Positions 51,496 through 60,535 are shown, numbered from the stretch's first letter. The stretch is DNA of 64,000 nucleotides from Amycolatopsis keratiniphila subsp. keratiniphila (GCF_001620365.2 NZ_LQMT02000020.1:83852-147851); one strand, 5' to 3'. A program made the numbers and translations. Notes: generated from the sequence alone by a model not told the origin.

Positions 51496-52291
51496 CCCTG
51501 AACTCCCGAAGCAACCGGACGACCTCACCCGGCCGTTCCAAGAACGGCGAGTGCCCGGCACCCTCCACGACCTCCACCCGCGCCCCGGCCGCCGAATACC
51601 GCACGGAAGTCTTGTCACAGTCGTAAAAACGGTCCCGGCGGCCGAGAATCACCAGGCACGGCAAGCCCAGGGCCGCCACTTGCGCATCCAGAGGACGAAA
51701 TGCGAGCAGTCGCGCGCGGTCCACGAGTACCACGCGCGCCATCGCGGGCGCGGTGACCGCGTGATCGGCCAGGTCCTGCAAGGGATCGCCGAACCAGCCC
51801 GTGCGGCGGAACCGGGAAACGTATCGGACCCACCGCCGGTGAGCCACGAGCCGCACGAGCGCGCTGACCATCGGCAGCAGAACCGGACTCCCCGGCGGAA
51901 AGGACGCGTAGCTGTAATCCGGCGCCTGCCCGATCACCACGACCGAACCCACTCGCGGCGAGATCTCGGCCAGCGCCAAGGCGACATCCGCCCCGAAGGA
52001 GTGACCGGCGACCAAGACATCCTCGACGCCCAGCGCATCGAGGACACCGGCCACCATGTGCGCCTGCGACGCCGCGTCGAGCCCGGACGAACCACCGGTG
52101 CATCCGTGCCCCAGCAGATCCACCCGGATCACGTGATGCGCCGCGGACAGCCCGAGGGTGAGCCGGTCGAACCAGTGCACCGACCCGCAATACCCGTGCA
52201 GCAGCACCACCGGCGGCCCGGCGCCGTCCTGACGCACATGGACGGCGACACCGTTCACGTCGAGGATGTCACCGATGGGAGAACGAGCCAC
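51488..52291 (-). CDS. Alpha/beta hydrolase
   Basis: A 267-residue hydrolase. PPVVLLHGYCGSVHWFDRL provides the oxyanion HG, VAGHSFGADVALAL the nucleophile Ser, and VVEGAGHSPFLERPGEV the catalytic His; an Asp-containing LGRRDRFYDCD lies between. Typical of the esterase/haloperoxidase-like set without a large cap. No substrate can be assigned. It is 14 bases after the transporter gene in the same direction, so the two may be co-transcribed. Confidence 0.9.
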   Translation of the reverse strand: MARSPIGDILDVNGVAVHVRQDGAGPPVVLLHGYCGSVHWFDRLTLGLSAAHHVIRVDLLGHGCTGGSSGLDAASQAHMVAGVLDALGVEDVLVAGHSFGADVALALAEISPRVGSVVVIGQAPDYSYASFPPGSPVLLPMVSALVRLVAHRRWVRYVSRFRRTGWFGDPLQDLADHAVTAPAMARVVLVDRARLLAFRPLDAQVAALGLPCLVILGRRDRFYDCDKTSVRYSAAGARVEVVEGAGHSPFLERPGEVVRLLREFRGS

Positions 52292-52305
52292 GCCCCCAAA
52301 CTAGC

Positions 52306-53172
52306 TCAGACCGGCGCGCTCTCCCTGCTGCGGGACAACAGGAAAGCCGCGATCCCGGCGGGGAAGAACATGAGCACGCCGTAGACCCCGGCGGGCACGG
52401 CCATCGCCTTGTCGCCGAGCACGGAATACGCCACGGCGATGGCGAGGGTGGCATTGTGGACACCGATCTCCATGGCGGAAGCGATCGCCTGCCCGCAGTC
52501 CACCCGGAACAGCCGCGGCACGTAGTACCCGATCGCGAGGCTGAGCACGGAAAGCGCCAGCGCCACCGGCCCGAGCGTGCCGATGTTGTCCACCAGCGTC
52601 CGGAACTCCTGCGCGATCGCGGCCGCGATCACCAGCACGAGCACCACGGCGGAGCCGATCTTGACCGGTTTGCGCATCCGCTCGGCCCAGCCGGTGAACC
52701 GGCTCCGCACGATCATGCCGAGCACGACCGGGATCAGCACGATCGCGAAGACCTGCACGAACTTCGCGGGCTGGAGCCCGACCGAGGCGCCGCCGTCGAG
52801 GAATTCGGCCATCGCCAGGCTCACCACCAGTGGCAGGGTGAACACGGCGAGCACCGAGTTGATCGCCGTCAGTGTGACGTTGAGGGCGACGTCGCCGCCG
52901 GCGAGGTGGCTGAAGAGGTTCGCCGAGGTCCCGCCGGGCGACGCGACGAGCAGCATCATGCCGACCGCGAGGACGCCTTCGAGACCGAAGAGGACGATGA
53001 GGCCGACGCAGATCACGGGCAGCACGATCATCTGGCACACCAGCGCGATGACCGCGGCCTTCGGGTACTTCAGCACGCGCGTGAAGTCGCCGACGGTCAG
53101 GGTCAGCCCCAGCCCGAACATGACGAGCGCCAGCGCTACCGGCAGGAGGATGGAAAACATCGCCGAACCCAT
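52306..53172 (-). CDS. Bile-acid:sodium symporter family (BASS/SBF) transporter
   Basis: A 288-residue protein with about 9-10 transmembrane segments. ASPGGTSANLFSHLAGGDVALNVTLT holds the first Na-site/crossover motif, and GVHNATLAIAVA the second crossover with the conserved Glu just before (MEIGVHN). These are the SBF signatures. Bacterial members move organic acids such as pantoate, pyruvate or sterol acids with Na+. Substrate unknown. A second start codon four residues in (MFSIL) is possible. Confidence 0.88.
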   Translation of the reverse strand: MGSAMFSILLPVALALVMFGLGLTLTVGDFTRVLKYPKAAVIALVCQMIVLPVICVGLIVLFGLEGVLAVGMMLLVASPGGTSANLFSHLAGGDVALNVTLTAINSVLAVFTLPLVVSLAMAEFLDGGASVGLQPAKFVQVFAIVLIPVVLGMIVRSRFTGWAERMRKPVKIGSAVVLVLVIAAAIAQEFRTLVDNIGTLGPVALALSVLSLAIGYYVPRLFRVDCGQAIASAMEIGVHNATLAIAVAYSVLGDKAMAVPAGVYGVLMFFPAGIAAFLLSRSRESAPV

Positions 53173-53314
53173 CGCGGGCCTCCGTCCGATATGCCCTTTT
53201 CAGATCGGCAATCGTGTCAAGCGGCGTGAACCCGGTCAAGCCACCGAAACCCAGACGTGACCCGTAAGAGTTCGGTAACCGCGCTTCGGGCCCCGCGCGG
53301 GGTTCAATGTAGGC

Positions 53315-53860
53315 ATGAAACGCAAGCGGGTGCTCGCCGTCGTGGCGGCCGGACTGGTGGTGGCGGTGGCCGCCGGCCTCTACTGGTTCCAGCCCTGGAA
53401 GCTCTGGGTGAACGAAACGGTTCAAGAGGCCTTACCCGTCGCCGAAACGACGGCCCAGCCCACCACCCAAGCCACCGGAAGTGCCACGCCCGCCCCGAAA
53501 GAGCCCACGGTCGTGGCGACCGGCGCGCTGATCAGCCACGAGCACGCGACCACCGGCGACGTCCGGATCCTGCGCGCGGCCGACGGATCCCTGGTGCTGC
53601 GCCTCGAGAACCTCGACACGAGCAACGGCCCGGATCTGCGGGTCTGGCTCACCGACGCGCCGGTGATCCCCGGCAAGGCAGGCTGGTCCGTGTTCGACGA
53701 CGGTGCGTACGTGAGCGCCGGGAAACTCAAGGGCAACAAGGGAAGCCAGAACTACACGCTGCCGGCGGGCACCGATCTGGCGCGCTATTCGAGCGTGACG
53801 ATCTGGTGCGACCGGTTCAACGTGTCCTTCGGCGCGGCCGAGCTGGCCAAAACCGTTTAG
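53315..53860 (+). CDS. Membrane-anchored DM13-domain protein
   Basis: A 181-residue protein. It has an N-terminal anchor (KRVLAVVAAGLVVAVAAGLYW), a Thr/Pro/Ala linker and a DM13 domain: HATTGDVRILRAADGSLVLRLEN, NGPDLRVWLTD, GNKGSQNYTLPAG, and VTIWCDRFNVSFGAAEL with the conserved WC. DM13 is proposed to be an extracytoplasmic redox or electron-transfer domain; this is not settled. A single gene between divergent neighbours. Confidence 0.88.
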   Translation: MKRKRVLAVVAAGLVVAVAAGLYWFQPWKLWVNETVQEALPVAETTAQPTTQATGSATPAPKEPTVVATGALISHEHATTGDVRILRAADGSLVLRLENLDTSNGPDLRVWLTDAPVIPGKAGWSVFDDGAYVSAGKLKGNKGSQNYTLPAGTDLARYSSVTIWCDRFNVSFGAAELAKTV

Positions 53861-54486
53861 GCGAGGCGGTCCACGGCGTATTCCATCTCCGCGCGAACAG
53901 CGCGTAGATCGATTCCGCCGGGGTCGATGATCGAGGCCACGGCGATCCCCCGCAGCTGCCCCACCAGCGCCGCCGCGTACGCGTCCGGGTCGCGGACGCC
54001 GGTGATGGACCCGTCCGCGAGTCCGGCGGCGACGGTCTGCGCGATGGCGAACCGGTAGCGCCGATCGGCCTCGGTCATCGCCGACCGCACCGCCGGATCG
54101 CCGACGGTCGCGTCCGTCCAGAGCACCACGAACGCCCGGTTCAGCGGCGGCATGTCGGTGAGCAGCTCGAAGAAGATGTCCAGCAGGGCACGCAGCATGT
54201 CCATCGGGCTCGGCGTCAGCCCGCCCGTCCGCGTGGCGACGGCGGCGCTGAAGACGTCGGCGAACTTCTCCGCGGCGAACTCGACGAGCCGCTGCACCAG
54301 CGTCTCCTTCGAGCCGAACAACTGGTAGACGACGCCGCTGGGATAGCCGGTCCTGGCGCAGATCATGCCGATCTTCAGCCGGGCGAAACCTGCCTCGCCG
54401 ATCAGGCGGGCGGCGGTTTCGAGAATCCGGGTCCGTGCGATCTCCTGGTCACGCTGGACCTGGTGCTCCTCCGCAGACGAGTCCAC
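53857..54486 (-). CDS. TetR-family regulator
   Basis: A 209-residue TetR protein. HTH: ARLIGEAGFARLKIGMICARTGYPSGVVYQLF, followed by GSKETLVQRLVEF. The C-terminal ligand domain has no recognised specificity. GTG at 54486 (VDSSAEEHQVQRD) has GGGAGG 8 bases upstream and is preferred over the longer frame. Its promoter faces the RpiB-like gene 60 bases away, so it may regulate that gene. It is convergent with the DM13 gene. Confidence 0.88.
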   Translation of the reverse strand: MDSSAEEHQVQRDQEIARTRILETAARLIGEAGFARLKIGMICARTGYPSGVVYQLFGSKETLVQRLVEFAAEKFADVFSAAVATRTGGLTPSPMDMLRALLDIFFELLTDMPPLNRAFVVLWTDATVGDPAVRSAMTEADRRYRFAIAQTVAAGLADGSITGVRDPDAYAAALVGQLRGIAVASIIDPGGIDLRAVRAEMEYAVDRLA

Positions 54487-54546
54487 GGCGCGATCCTCCC
54501 ATGACTTCCGGTTCGTCACCCGTCGACGCGGCGTTACGATCCGGAC

Positions 54547-54978
54547 ATGAGGATCGCCTTCGCCGCCGACGACCGGAACGCCACCACGGACGCCGTCCAG
54601 GCCTATCTCGCCGAGGCCGGCCACGAGGTGCTCCGCCCGGCGGCGTCGGACCTCTGGCCCGAACTCGGTGCGGCGGTGGGCCGGGCGGTCGCGGACGGCG
54701 AGGCCGATTTCGGCGTGGTGATGTGCTGGACCGGGACGGGCACGGCCATCGCGGCCAACAAGGTGCCCGGGGTCCGCGCGGCGCTGGCCTGGGACACCTG
54801 GATCGCCGCGGGCGCGCGCAAGTGGAACGACGCGAACGTGCTGGCACTGAGCCTCAAACGGCTCGCCCCCGACGTGGCCGTCGAAATCACCGACGTGTTC
54901 CTTTCCGGTGTCGTGCCCGACCCCGACGAATCCGCGAATATCGCCCGGCTCGGCGAAATGGACGAATTCCGCCGCTGA
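54547..54978 (+). CDS. RpiB/LacA/LacB-family sugar-phosphate isomerase
   Basis: A 143-residue protein. MRIAFAADDRNATTDAVQAYL begins the fold (the usual DHAG is DDRN here). VVMCWTGTGTAIAANKVPGVRAAL matches the GSGxGxxxAANKxxGxRA active-site loop, except that the start is CWTGTG instead of CGSGIG. DANVLALS follows. These enzymes interconvert ribose-5-P/ribulose-5-P or galactose-6-P/tagatose-6-P. The changed active-site residues suggest a different substrate from genuine RpiB. Confidence 0.85.
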   Translation: MRIAFAADDRNATTDAVQAYLAEAGHEVLRPAASDLWPELGAAVGRAVADGEADFGVVMCWTGTGTAIAANKVPGVRAALAWDTWIAAGARKWNDANVLALSLKRLAPDVAVEITDVFLSGVVPDPDESANIARLGEMDEFRR

Positions 54979-55067
54979 CCGGCGGTGAACCAGTGAACGA
55001 TTAACGCTGTCGAACGTATTAGGCCGTTCGCAGGAAAATCACCACTCTACGTAGTGATGCTTCCCAT

Positions 55068-55083
55068 ATTGGTCCAGACCACG
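55068..55083. promoter_or_regulatory. dre site (DasR operator) upstream of chitinase
   Basis: ATTGGTCCAGACCACG fits the DasR consensus ACTGGTCTAGACCACT closely (GGTC-AGACC core intact). It lies about 160 bases upstream of the chitinase start. DasR is the GntR-type N-acetylglucosamine sensor of actinomycetes; the dasR gene is not in the window. Confidence 0.8.
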
Positions 55084-55124
55084 TACCGTCTCCCGCAACA
55101 AAGCGTTCCGCATGGAGGTGGTCG

Positions 55125-55190
55125 ATGAAGACTCATCCCCGCCTGCCCGGTTTCGGCCGAGGCAACGCGATGTCGCCGATTTCCCTTTGA
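55125..55190 (+). CDS. Short leader frame before the chitinase (21 aa)
   Basis: ATG at 55125 has a near-ideal GGAGGTG site 6 bases upstream. The frame runs 21 codons (starts MKTHPRLPGFGRG) to a TGA at 55188-55190, 50 bases before the chitinase ATG. It has no signal peptide or known motif. The strong ribosome site in an otherwise untranslated leader suggests an upstream regulatory frame. Chance cannot be excluded. Confidence 0.35.
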   Translation: MKTHPRLPGFGRGNAMSPISL

Positions 55191-55239
55191 CGAAATCATC
55201 TCCAAGATCATTTCCCGGCACCGGGTTGTAAGGAGTGAA

Positions 55240-56868
55240 ATGTCGAGAAAAAGATGGCATCTGGTCGGCCTGTTCACGGCCGTCGCGGCGCTGGCCGTCG
55301 GTCTGGTGACCGTGCCCGCGAACGCGGCGGGCGGGGTCGGAGCCACCCTGACCAAGGGTTCGGACTGGGGGTCCGGCTGGGAAGGCAAGTACACGATCAC
55401 CAACAACTCGGGATCGAGCCTGACCTCCTGGACCCTCGAGTTCGACCTCGCGGCGGGCCACTCGATCGCTTCGCTGTGGGACGGCAGCTACACCGTCTCC
55501 GGCCAGCACGTGACCGTCAAGAACACCTGGAACGGCAACCTTTCCAACGGCGCGTCCACCAGCTTCGGCTTCAACGTCAAGTACTCCGGCGCCTACACCG
55601 CGCCCGCCAACTGCAAGATCAACGGCGGCTCCTGCGACCCGGGCGGCGGCAACCCGACCACGACGCCGACCACCACGACGTCCAATCCCCCGACGTCGAC
55701 CAGCACGAGCAACCCGCCGACCACCACGACTTCGAACCCGAACCCGGGCGCGAAGAAGAACCTCGGCTACTTCGTGCAGTGGGGCGTCTACGGCCGTAAT
55801 TACCACGTGAAGAACATTCACACTTCCGGTTCCGCGGCCAAGCTGACGCATATCAACTACGCGTTCGGCAACGTCACCAACGGTTCCTGCACCGCGAACG
55901 ACGACACCTACGCCGACTACGACAAGTTCTACGACGCCGCGTCCAGTGTGGACGGTGTCGCGGACTCGTGGGACGCCGGTTCGCTACGCGGTAACTTCAA
56001 CCAGCTGCGCAAGCTCAAGAAGATGTACCCGGGCCTGAAGGTGCTGTGGTCGTTCGGTGGCTGGACCTGGTCCGGCGGCTTCGGCCAGGCGTCGAAGAAC
56101 CCGGCCGCCTTCGCGGAATCCTGCTACAAGCTGATCAAGGACCCGCGCTGGGCCGACGTCTTCGACGGCATCGACATCGACTGGGAATACCCGAACGCCT
56201 GCGGTCTCACCTGTGACACCAGCGGCCCCGCCGCGATCAAGAACGTGGCACAGGCGCTGCGCACCAAGTTCGGCTCCTCGTTCCTGGTCACCGCCGCGAT
56301 CACCGCGGACGCCAGCAGCGGCGGCAAGATCGACGCCGCCGACTACGGCCCCGCGTCGGCGTACTTCGACTGGTACAACGTCATGACGTACGACTTCTTC
56401 GGCGCTTGGGCGGCGCAGGGCCCGACGGCCCCGCACTCGCCGCTGACGTCCTACCCCGGCATCCCGCAGCAGGGCTTCACCTCCGACGACGCCATCCAGA
56501 AGCTCAAGGCCAAGGGTGTCCCAGCGAGCAAACTGTTGCTGGGTATCGGTTTCTACGGCCGAGGCTGGACCGGCGTCACCCAGGACGCCCCGGGCGGCAC
56601 CGCGACCGGTGCGGCACCGGGCACGTACGAGGCGGGCATCGAGGACTACAAGATCCTCAAGAACAGCTGCCCGTCGACCGGCACGATCGCGGGCACCGCG
56701 TACGCGAAGTGCGGCAACAACTGGTGGAGCTACGACACTCCCGCGACCATCAACGGAAAGATGGGCTGGACCAAGAACCAGGGTCTCGGCGGCGCGTTCT
56801 TCTGGGAACTCAGTGGTGACACCTCCAACGGTGAGCTCGTCACGGCCATGCGAAACGGCCTGAACTGA
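55240..56868 (+). CDS. Secreted chitinase, CBM2-GH18
   Basis: A 542-residue enzyme. Signal peptide ending NAAGG, CBM2 carbohydrate-binding module (about 30-130, GSDWGSGWEGKYTITN to INGGSCDPGG), a Thr/Pro/Ser linker, and a GH18 domain from about 170. The catalytic DxxDxDxE motif is FDGIDIDWEYP; LKVLWSFGGWTWSGGF and YNVMTYDFFGAW supply other active-site strands. This is a processive-type ChiC/ChiA-like bacterial chitinase with an insertion of the CID kind (QDAPGGTATGAAPG region). ATG at 55240 has AAGGAG 5 bases upstream. A dre site and a short leader frame lie upstream. Confidence 0.94.
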   Translation: MSRKRWHLVGLFTAVAALAVGLVTVPANAAGGVGATLTKGSDWGSGWEGKYTITNNSGSSLTSWTLEFDLAAGHSIASLWDGSYTVSGQHVTVKNTWNGNLSNGASTSFGFNVKYSGAYTAPANCKINGGSCDPGGGNPTTTPTTTTSNPPTSTSTSNPPTTTTSNPNPGAKKNLGYFVQWGVYGRNYHVKNIHTSGSAAKLTHINYAFGNVTNGSCTANDDTYADYDKFYDAASSVDGVADSWDAGSLRGNFNQLRKLKKMYPGLKVLWSFGGWTWSGGFGQASKNPAAFAESCYKLIKDPRWADVFDGIDIDWEYPNACGLTCDTSGPAAIKNVAQALRTKFGSSFLVTAAITADASSGGKIDAADYGPASAYFDWYNVMTYDFFGAWAAQGPTAPHSPLTSYPGIPQQGFTSDDAIQKLKAKGVPASKLLLGIGFYGRGWTGVTQDAPGGTATGAAPGTYEAGIEDYKILKNSCPSTGTIAGTAYAKCGNNWWSYDTPATINGKMGWTKNQGLGGAFFWELSGDTSNGELVTAMRNGLN

Positions 56869-56878
56869 GAGGTTGACA

Positions 56879-58246
56879 GTGGCTAAGCGGACTTGGATCC
56901 AGGCCATCGGCCTGTCCGCCGCTGCCGCAACGGCCGGCGCGGTCCTCGTGATCGCGCCGGCCTCCGCGGCCGGCGGCGTCGGCGCCGCCTTCAGCAAAGG
57001 CTCCGATTGGGGCTCGGGCTGGGAAGGCAAGTACACGATCAGCAACAACTCGGGTTCGAGCCTTCCCGCCTGGACGGTCGAATTCGACCTCCCCGCGGGG
57101 CACTCGATCGCTTCGCTGTGGGACGGCAGCTACTCGGTCTCCGGACAGCACGTGACGGTGAAGAACACCTGGAACGGCAACCTTTCCAACGGTGGCAGCA
57201 CCAGTTTCGGGTTCAACGTCAAGTATTCCGGGGGCTACGTCGCCCCGGCGAACTGCAAGATCAACGGTGGTTCGTGCGATCCGGGCGGCGGCACGACCAC
57301 GACGCCGACCATCCCCACCAGCACGACGACCACATCGTCCCCGACGACGACCACGAGCAACCCGCCGCTGCCCGGCGGCCGTGGCGCGCCGTATCTGTAC
57401 ATGGGCTGGGGCAGCCCGCCGAACCCCCAGACGGTCATGAACGCGACCGGGATCAAGTGGTTCACGATGGCGTTCATCCTGTCGTCCGGTGGCTGCAACC
57501 CGGCTTGGGACGGCAGCCGTCCGCTGCAGGGCGGTGTCGACGCGAACGCGATCGCGCAGATCAAGGCCGCGGGCGGGCAGATCGTGCCGTCCTTCGGCGG
57601 GTGGAGCGGCAACAAGCTCGGCCCGAACTGCTCGACGCCGGAAGCGCTCGCCGGCGCCTACCAGAAGGTGATCGACGCCTACGGTCTCAAGGCGATCGAC
57701 ATCGACATCGAGAACACCGACGAGTTCGAGAACGCGGTCGTGCAGGACCGCGTGCTGAACGCGCTGAAGATCGTGAAGGCGAACAACCCCGGTATCCAGA
57801 CGATTCTCACCTTCGGCACGACGACCACCGGCCCGAACTTCTGGGGCCAGCGGCTCATCGACCAGTCGAAGGCGCTGAACGCCGGGATCGACGTCTACAC
57901 GATCATGCCGTTCGACTTCAATGGCGGCGCGGACATGTACGGCAACACGATCAACGCCGCGAACGGTCTGCGGGACAAGCTGAAGTCGACCTTCGGGTGG
58001 AACGACGCCACGGCGTACGCCCACCTGGGCATCAGCGGGATGAACGGTCTCTCGGACCAGCGGGAACTCACGAGTCTCGACACGTGGACCCGGATCACGA
58101 ACTGGTCGAAGACCAACAAGACCGCCAGGCTGGCGTTCTGGTCGACCAACCGGGACCGGGGCTGCCCGAACGGCGGGGTGGCCGAGAACTGCAGTGGTAT
58201 CGCACAGAACGACTGGGACTTCACGCGGATCACCGCCGGCTTCTGA
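56879..58246 (+). CDS. Second secreted chitinase, CBM2-GH18 (ChiD-like)
   Basis: A 455-residue enzyme, 10 bases after the first chitinase, so co-transcribed. Signal peptide, a CBM2 almost identical to that of the first gene (WEGKYTISNNSGSS, WNGNLSNGGSTSFGFNV), a Thr/Pro linker and a GH18 domain of another subfamily. The catalytic motif is AIDIDIEN: DxDxE is complete, but the first Asp of DxxDxDxE is replaced by Lys/Ala. GGQIVPSFGGWSG and IDVYTIMPFDF are the other active-site strands. It is shorter than the first and lacks the CID insertion, as in ChiD-like non-processive enzymes. GTG at 56879 has GAGAGG upstream. Confidence 0.92.
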   Translation: MAKRTWIQAIGLSAAAATAGAVLVIAPASAAGGVGAAFSKGSDWGSGWEGKYTISNNSGSSLPAWTVEFDLPAGHSIASLWDGSYSVSGQHVTVKNTWNGNLSNGGSTSFGFNVKYSGGYVAPANCKINGGSCDPGGGTTTTPTIPTSTTTTSSPTTTTSNPPLPGGRGAPYLYMGWGSPPNPQTVMNATGIKWFTMAFILSSGGCNPAWDGSRPLQGGVDANAIAQIKAAGGQIVPSFGGWSGNKLGPNCSTPEALAGAYQKVIDAYGLKAIDIDIENTDEFENAVVQDRVLNALKIVKANNPGIQTILTFGTTTTGPNFWGQRLIDQSKALNAGIDVYTIMPFDFNGGADMYGNTINAANGLRDKLKSTFGWNDATAYAHLGISGMNGLSDQRELTSLDTWTRITNWSKTNKTARLAFWSTNRDRGCPNGGVAENCSGIAQNDWDFTRITAGF

Positions 58247-58345
58247 CGTCCCCTTCGAACCGCGGGCCCGCACCGATGCTGCACGGTGCGGGCCCGCCCC
58301 TTTGCCCGCGTGGGGCTTCGCTGGGTCTTGCGGCCGCGCGAGAGG

Positions 58346-58398
58346 GTTGCGAAAGCCACTTTCGCAACCTTCAGCGTTGCGAAAGTGGCTTTCGCAAC
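58346..58398. terminator. Nested palindrome after the chitinase operon
   Basis: Two 23-base segments (58346-58368 and 58376-58398) are perfect reverse complements with a 7-base loop. Each segment is itself palindromic around CCA or TGG (TTGCGAAAG...CTTTCGCAA), so it can fold as one long or two short hairpins. Confidence 0.8.
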
Positions 58399-58438
58399 GC
58401 CTCCCCGGCCCCGTGGCCGACGCCCACAAGCCCTGAAG

Positions 58439-58491
58439 TACGTGAAGGCCCCCTTCACTGCGTCTAGCGCAGTGAAGGGGGCCTTCACGTA
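58439..58491. terminator. 24-bp perfect hairpin before the convergent chitinase
   Basis: Arms 58439-58462 and 58468-58491 with a 5-base loop (TCTAG). Arm phrase GTGAAGGCCCCCTTCACTG. It is 34 bases from the stop of the minus-strand chitinase. With the element at 58346-58398 it separates two highly expressed convergent units. Confidence 0.85.
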
Positions 58492-58525
58492 CTCACCACC
58501 GACGCATTTAGTCCTCTGAATGCGG

Positions 58526-60295
58526 TCAGGGCAAGGCGTTCAGGAACGGCTCATGGGCGTTCTGGAACTCCCACCCGTAGTACCGGTCCCAGTTGATCGA
58601 CCACGTCATCAGCCCCCGCAACGCCGGCGAAGCCCCGCCCCGCAGGGAATACGACCCGCACCCGGAGTTCTTCACCAGGCAGTTCAGCGCCGAATGCACC
58701 GCCGCCGGCGCGGTGTGCCCGTTGCCCGCGCTCACCGCGGCGGGCAGGCCGAACGCGATCTGGTCCTCACGCAGCCCCGGGAACCGGAATCCGGTCGAAG
58801 ACACCGTGAAACCCGCCTTGATCATGTCGGTCATCGCGATGTGGAAATCCGCGCCGCCCATGAAGTGGTACTGGTTGTCCAGGCCCATCACCGGCCCGGA
58901 GTTGTAGTCCTGGACGTGCAGCACGGTCAGCGCGTCCCGCATCGCGTGGATCACCGGCAGGTACGAACCCGTCCGGTTGTCGGCACCGCCGAGACCGCCG
59001 TAGTACTGGTATCCGGTCTGCACGAAGAACGTCTCCGGCGCCATCGTCAGCACGAATCCCGCGCCATAGCGGGCTTTCAACGTCTTCAGCGCCGAGATGA
59101 GATTGACGATCACCGGCGTGGTCGGGTTGCGGAAGTCGTTGTCCCCGGAGTTGAGGTACAGCGAGTGTCCCTCGAAGTCGATGTCGAGGCCGTTCAGCCC
59201 GTACCGGTCGATGATGGCGGACACCGAATTGACGAAGGCGTCGCGCGCCGCGGTCGTGGTCAGCTGGACCTGACCGTTCTGGCCGCCGATGGAGATCAGC
59301 ACCTTCTTGCCCTGCGCCTGCTTCGCGCGGATCGCGGCGATGAAGTCCGCGTCGCTTTCCACGGTCGGGCATTCCGCGACCGGGCACCGCGTGAAGCGGA
59401 TGTCGCCCGAGGTCACCGAAGTCGGCTCACCGAAGGCCAGGTTGATGATGTCCCACGCCGCCGGGACGTCGGACATCCGCGTGTAGCCGGAGCCGTTGGC
59501 GAAACTCGCGTGCAGGTAGCCGATCAGCGCGTGCTTCGGCAGGCCGGTGTCGACGCAGCCGGAGGTCGTGGCGCCCGCTTCGGTGGTCTTCGGCGATTCG
59601 CCCGCGCTGTTGTACGCGGCCACCGAGTAGTTGTGCGACGAACAGGCCGTCAGTCCCGAGATCGTCGCCGAAGTCCCGGTCACCGTCGCGACCACAGTGC
59701 CGCCCTCGTACACGCGATAGCCGGTCACCGTCCCCGCCGAAGCGCCCCACGAGAGCGCGATCGACGAATTCGTCACCGTGCCCACGGCCGGGTTGCCCGG
59801 CGTCGGCGGCGCGCCGGGGGTGCCACCGCCGGGTCCGTCGAGGCTGATGTCGTCCGCGTAGTAGGTGCCCGACCCGTACCAGCCGTGGACGTACACCTCG
59901 GCCGTCGTCTGCGTGGCCGACGTCGTGAACGAGAGCGACAGCTGCGTGTACGAGGTCGCCGCGGTCCAGGTCGACGGCCCGCCCGTGACGCCGAGGTACA
60001 CCGGGTTCCCGTTCACCCAGGCCGAAACCGCGTAGGTCGTGTTCGGCCGGACGGATACCGTCTGTGCGCATTTGCCGATCGTCGAGCCGGGCGTGACCGA
60101 AACGGCGTAACCGCCCGAACGGACCGGTGTGCTCACGGCCGCGCCCGCCGCGCAGGACCAGCCGGAGGTCGAGCCCGCCTCGAAACCGGGATTGAGGAGC
60201 AGGTTGGCCGCGTTCGCGGTGCCACCGCCCGTGATCAGGCCGGTGAAGGTGAGCACCAAAACGGCCAGAAATGCCATGGATCTGGAACGCCTCAT
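58526..60295 (-). CDS. Third secreted chitinase, CBM-FN3-GH18
   Basis: A 589-residue enzyme. Signal peptide (MRRSRSMAF to TANAAN), a CBM4/9-like carbohydrate-binding domain (LLLNPGFEAGSTSGWSC, about 32-165), an FN3 domain (about 175-255), then GH18 from about 265. The catalytic DxDxE is in GLNGLDIDFEGHS and KKVLISIGGQNG is the preceding strand. Subfamily resembles Streptomyces ChiC/chitinase 63-type GH18 with HALIGYLHASFANG at the start of the barrel. A dre-like site is 44 bases upstream of the start. It is convergent with the other two chitinases, so three dre-controlled chitinase genes cluster here. Confidence 0.93.
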   Translation of the reverse strand: MRRSRSMAFLAVLVLTFTGLITGGGTANAANLLLNPGFEAGSTSGWSCAAGAAVSTPVRSGGYAVSVTPGSTIGKCAQTVSVRPNTTYAVSAWVNGNPVYLGVTGGPSTWTAATSYTQLSLSFTTSATQTTAEVYVHGWYGSGTYYADDISLDGPGGGTPGAPPTPGNPAVGTVTNSSIALSWGASAGTVTGYRVYEGGTVVATVTGTSATISGLTACSSHNYSVAAYNSAGESPKTTEAGATTSGCVDTGLPKHALIGYLHASFANGSGYTRMSDVPAAWDIINLAFGEPTSVTSGDIRFTRCPVAECPTVESDADFIAAIRAKQAQGKKVLISIGGQNGQVQLTTTAARDAFVNSVSAIIDRYGLNGLDIDFEGHSLYLNSGDNDFRNPTTPVIVNLISALKTLKARYGAGFVLTMAPETFFVQTGYQYYGGLGGADNRTGSYLPVIHAMRDALTVLHVQDYNSGPVMGLDNQYHFMGGADFHIAMTDMIKAGFTVSSTGFRFPGLREDQIAFGLPAAVSAGNGHTAPAAVHSALNCLVKNSGCGSYSLRGGASPALRGLMTWSINWDRYYGWEFQNAHEPFLNALP

Positions 60296-60338
60296 CGCGA
60301 TTCCTCCGTGAAAGGGCGGCCTGCCGCCGCGCTGGGCT

Positions 60339-60354
60339 AATTGTCTAGACCAAT
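60339..60354. promoter_or_regulatory. dre-like DasR operator upstream of the third chitinase
   Basis: AATTGTCTAGACCAAT keeps the TGTCTAGACCA core (consensus ACTGGTCTAGACCACT). It lies just upstream of the chitinase ATG at 60295 on the minus strand. Confidence 0.75.
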
Positions 60355-60535
60355 CTGGCGAAAGTCCATACCCCGGGCCCACCAGGGTCCAAAGACCCGA
60401 CTACTCCGGGCTCCTATACCGGTGTGACGCGCGGCCGCGCTCCGTAACGTCGGAACGGCCAAAGAGGGCTGGGGGCTTTCGGGAGGTGGGGATGATGGGA
60501 ACGCACAGGACCGTGCCGAGAACGGGCGATCCGGC

